Shown here: positions 6,872 to 9,017 of the stretch, piece by piece | How positions within the stretch are numbered: position 1 is the stretch's first letter | Layout: each line of letters begins with the position of its first letter | NCBI GenBank assembly: GCA_023379515.1 | Contig: JAMCQQ010000450.1 | Span: 1-9,017 of the forward strand | Origin: Actinomycetota bacterium | GTDB taxonomy: Bacteria > Actinomycetota > Humimicrobiia > Humimicrobiales > Humimicrobiaceae | Reading direction: 5' to 3' | Length of the DNA: 9,017 nt | Program-made: the position numbers and the translations under genes | The notes under the pieces: model-generated | Told to the model about the DNA's origin: nothing | The model's input: only the letters and a program-made list of their open reading frames with translations | The model's database searches: none

Positions 6872-7927
6872 CTATAAATACATATCCAAATTGTTACAAA
6901 CATTGAATAATAATTCGATTTTCTCATCAGGTGTATCAAAATCAAGCCCACATATACTTATTATCAATTTCTCTAATGGTTTACCTTTTTTAACAATATT
7001 TAGAATATCAGATATAAAATCTTCATTGGTCTGCTTTAATATTTTTACAGGAGATAGTCTTGCAGAAATAAAAGCATCTGGGAAATTTTTTCTTACTACT
7101 CCAATATCTCCTCCCCAGCCAGCTTCATAAAATGACACATTTCTGACTTTTGAATACACATAAGAAAATTCATCCGGTCTTGCACCACAGTGATGAATGC
7201 CAAAAGGCTGCAATTCATCTGAAAGAATATTGTCAAATTCCATTAAAAAATCTTTATATGTATTTGTTGAAATCATATCTATGGTACAATTAGATGTTAC
7301 AAATAAGCTTTCGTCGAATTCACTAATGGCTGGTGATGAAGATAGCGAACATGATCCAGTTTTACTTTTAAAAAATTTTGCTGCTTTTATAATAGTTTTT
7401 GTGATTTTACTTAACAAAATCTTTGCAAGTTCAGGCTTATAATAATAATCTATATACAACTCCTGCCCTCTGATGAAAAATGCAATATTTTGAACACCCT
7501 GCAAATTTAAATCACCCTTCAAATACCCAAATTTTTCTTCCATTTTATCCATTAACTTTTTTATTCTCATAAAATATTTATTATCGTTATCAGGAAAATT
7601 TGGTACGTCTAATTCATTTATTCCTTTATCTGAAATATTTTTTGGTAAAACAACAGGAGAGTTATCCTTTAAAAAAACTAGATCGCAACCAAGCATATTT
7701 TCTAAAAACCACCCAGCAGCTAGATTATAAGTACCTACTATTGGCTCATCCTTTGGATTTTTTTCACCCAAACCTATATGACCAAACTTTTCATATAATC
7801 CTTTTTTCATTAATCTCTCAGATTCTATACGGGTATAAAAATCAAAAAAAAAATTTTCATCAAAGGAAATACCAAAATTTTTATAATACCAGTTTGGATG
7901 GAAGACCACTTTTGCCTTAACTTTCAT
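6872..7927 (-). CDS. URO-D-superfamily protein (MtaA/CmuA-like methyltransferase branch), second copy
   Basis: This protein has 351 residues from the ATG at 7925-7927. The open frame continues up to 8014, but AGAGGTGG lies just upstream of 7927 and the longer version would put 29 unlike residues in front, so 7927 is the start. It then overlaps the preceding gene by 11 nt, a sign of translational coupling. Family marks: the NLAAGWFLENMLGC segment (68-81), H245-H-C247-G248 (HxCG) and C326 in SICGLDFDTP, which together give the His-Cys-Cys zinc set of corrinoid/thiol methyltransferases such as MtaA. FISARLSPVKIL lies between them. Such enzymes activate a thiol(ate) on zinc for methyl transfer; here the donor and acceptor are unknown, and no corrinoid protein is visible nearby. 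HemE is unlikely given the motif and context. It precedes the PanB-like gene by 67 nt. Confidence 0.9.
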   Translation of the reverse strand: MKVKAKVVFHPNWYYKNFGISFDENFFFDFYTRIESERLMKKGLYEKFGHIGLGEKNPKDEPIVGTYNLAAGWFLENMLGCDLVFLKDNSPVVLPKNISDKGINELDVPNFPDNDNKYFMRIKKLMDKMEEKFGYLKGDLNLQGVQNIAFFIRGQELYIDYYYKPELAKILLSKITKTIIKAAKFFKSKTGSCSLSSSPAISEFDESLFVTSNCTIDMISTNTYKDFLMEFDNILSDELQPFGIHHCGARPDEFSYVYSKVRNVSFYEAGWGGDIGVVRKNFPDAFISARLSPVKILKQTNEDFISDILNIVKKGKPLEKLIISICGLDFDTPDEKIELLFNVCNNLDMYL

Positions 7928-9017
7928 AATTAACCACCTCTTCGTAAAACGAAAGATAGTTAACAAGTGGTATTTCATTATGAACTTCACTGGTTGATCC
8001 AGGGAAATATCCATATTTGGTATCGTCTATACTTTTTTTTGTTACATTCTTAATAGTGCCAGTATCTGCATAAGGAAGAAGCTCACTACAGTCTATTCCA
8101 CCTAGCATTACTAATCTGGGATACTTCTTTCTTAACTTCTTTAAATCCATTTTAGCTATTGTTTCTATAGGATTTAAGCCATCAATTTCACAATTTACTA
8201 AATCATCCATTATTTCCCAAAGATTACCATCGGAATGAAATATCACTTTAAGATCTTTATCATGATAGGCTTCTACTATTTTTTTAAGTCTTGGGAAAAA
8301 CTCTTTTTTTAAAAAAATAGGTGAGAAAAGTGTAGTGTTCTTATAAGCAATATCTTCAGGTACAAAGGCTGCAACTGGATTAAATCCTTTAGGGATGCTT
8401 TTTATCTTTTCAATATTTATTTGATAAAAAGTATCAAATAGCTCCATTAAGGTAAAGTTATCATCTTGCAAAAGATATGAAAACTTTTCAACACCCCCTA
8501 AAAAGTCATATGTAGCATTGAGTCCAACTTCTGAAATGCATGCTAATAAGACTGTATTTTTAAACCAACTCTGTTTCTCTTTAAAATCTTTTATTATGTT
8601 ATTTAAATTCTTTATATTCCAATTTTTCCAACTATTATACGAATCGATTATTCTTTTTGCCTTTTTAATTATTCTATCAAAATCATAAGGATTTTTATCA
8701 TAAACCCATGTACTCCATCTCTTATACTCAACCTCAAATTCCAATTCCTCGCTTACCTCTGGTGAGAAATTAATAGAATATGCAAAAGGGAAACTTTTTA
8801 CACGAGTGACTCTTCTTTTCTGTGGAAACCTTAAGAACTGTTTAATGCAATCCAGAGAGTTGTCAATAGCCTTAATACAAACTATCTTTGATTGATTGAT
8901 GGTTAATTTCTCACCAGAGAAGTACTCAATTACCTTGTCATTTCTGAAGTTATCATAGATAGGTGGCCTGTCTGTCTCTTCACAATTTAACGTTTTCTTT
9001 ACTCTATCATAAATCTT
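7917..9017 (-). CDS. URO-D-family protein with HSDG motif, N-terminus cut by window edge, first copy
   Basis: The frame is open to the last base, giving 366 visible residues; a TTG at 8744 is not the start. The visible N-terminus carries the typical opening of the family (DRVKKTLNCEETDRPPIYD, residues 4-22), so only a few residues are missing. Further marks are PEDIAYKNTTLFSP (about 220-233), the barrel segment H261-S-D-G-N265, then DGLNPIE and LGGID. The position that is Cys in the HxCG zinc methyltransferases is Asp here, so the standard zinc site is absent; this variant is not rare in the superfamily and its activity is undefined. It ends in TAA at 7917-7919, inside the start of the next URO-D gene (11-nt overlap). 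The two may form a heteromeric pair. It is the first visible gene of the operon; the promoter must lie outside the window. Confidence 0.9.
   Translation of the reverse strand, partial: KIYDRVKKTLNCEETDRPPIYDNFRNDKVIEYFSGEKLTINQSKIVCIKAIDNSLDCIKQFLRFPQKRRVTRVKSFPFAYSINFSPEVSEELEFEVEYKRWSTWVYDKNPYDFDRIIKKAKRIIDSYNSWKNWNIKNLNNIIKDFKEKQSWFKNTVLLACISEVGLNATYDFLGGVEKFSYLLQDDNFTLMELFDTFYQINIEKIKSIPKGFNPVAAFVPEDIAYKNTTLFSPIFLKKEFFPRLKKIVEAYHDKDLKVIFHSDGNLWEIMDDLVNCEIDGLNPIETIAKMDLKKLRKKYPRLVMLGGIDCSELLPYADTGTIKNVTKKSIDDTKYGYFPGSTSEVHNEIPLVNYLSFYEEVVNYES
7934..7941 (-). promoter_or_regulatory. Ribosome binding site fixing the start of the second URO-D gene
   Basis: AGAGGTGG on the minus strand lies six bases before ATG 7927, inside the 3' end of the preceding coding region. 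It supports the short (351-residue) protein over a start at 8014. Confidence 0.75.

Noticed and set aside
2111..7920. Plus-strand open frames of 60-106 codons (for example 2111-2347, 5063-5248, 7600-7920)
   Set aside because: They lie antisense within well-supported minus-strand genes, show no family motif and no upstream Shine-Dalgarno of note; they are shadows.
7928..8014. N-terminal extension of the second URO-D protein to 8014
   Set aside because: The extension overlaps the preceding gene by about 98 nt and is not family-like, while a good Shine-Dalgarno sits before ATG 7927.
559..9017. Haem-synthesis HemE identity for the URO-D genes
   Set aside because: Three divergent copies, HxCG/HSDG motifs and no other haem genes point to the non-haem branches of the superfamily.
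1..9017. Rho-independent terminators
   Set aside because: No GC-rich hairpin followed by a T-run was found in any gap on the minus strand.

Overview
The window is AT-rich (roughly 30 % G+C by eye). It holds eight genes, all on the minus strand, so the two edge genes run off the window. Shine-Dalgarno sequences of bacterial type (AAGGAG, GGAGGT, AGAGGTGG, AAAGGA) precede most starts, so the source is a bacterium. The gene content (URO-D-superfamily proteins and Zn dehydrogenases, no respiratory genes) fits an anaerobic, low-GC lineage, but the taxon cannot be fixed from the sequence. No RNA gene, IS element, CRISPR array or clear terminator was seen.

In transcription order (high to low coordinates): (1) a URO-D-family protein cut by the right edge (9017-7917); (2) a second URO-D-family protein overlapping it by 11 nt (7927-6872), with a complete His/Cys/Cys zinc-type motif; (3) a PanB-like protein (6804-5935) that lacks canonical metal-site residues of ketopantoate hydroxymethyltransferase; (4) and (5) two paralogous zinc MDR dehydrogenases (5885-4860 and 4845-3814); (6) a 718-residue cytoplasmic esterase-like protein made of two alpha/beta-hydrolase halves, of which only the first keeps its triad (3756-1600); (7) a third, divergent URO-D-family protein (1569-559); (8) an SDR oxidoreductase cut by the left edge (464-1).

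Gaps run from an 11-nt overlap to 94 nt, so this looks like one operon, possibly with an extra promoter before the SDR gene. Together the products could de-esterify a small organic substrate (hydrolase), oxidise or reduce it at two or three positions (two MDRs, one SDR), and break or make a C-C or C1 bond (PanB-like plus URO-D-type methyltransferase-like proteins). This pathway is an inference. No corrinoid-binding protein, corrinoid activase, transporter or regulator lies inside the window, and the substrate is unknown. The most interesting features are the altered PanB active site, the three different zinc-motif states in the URO-D proteins, and the Gly at the proton-relay position of one dehydrogenase.
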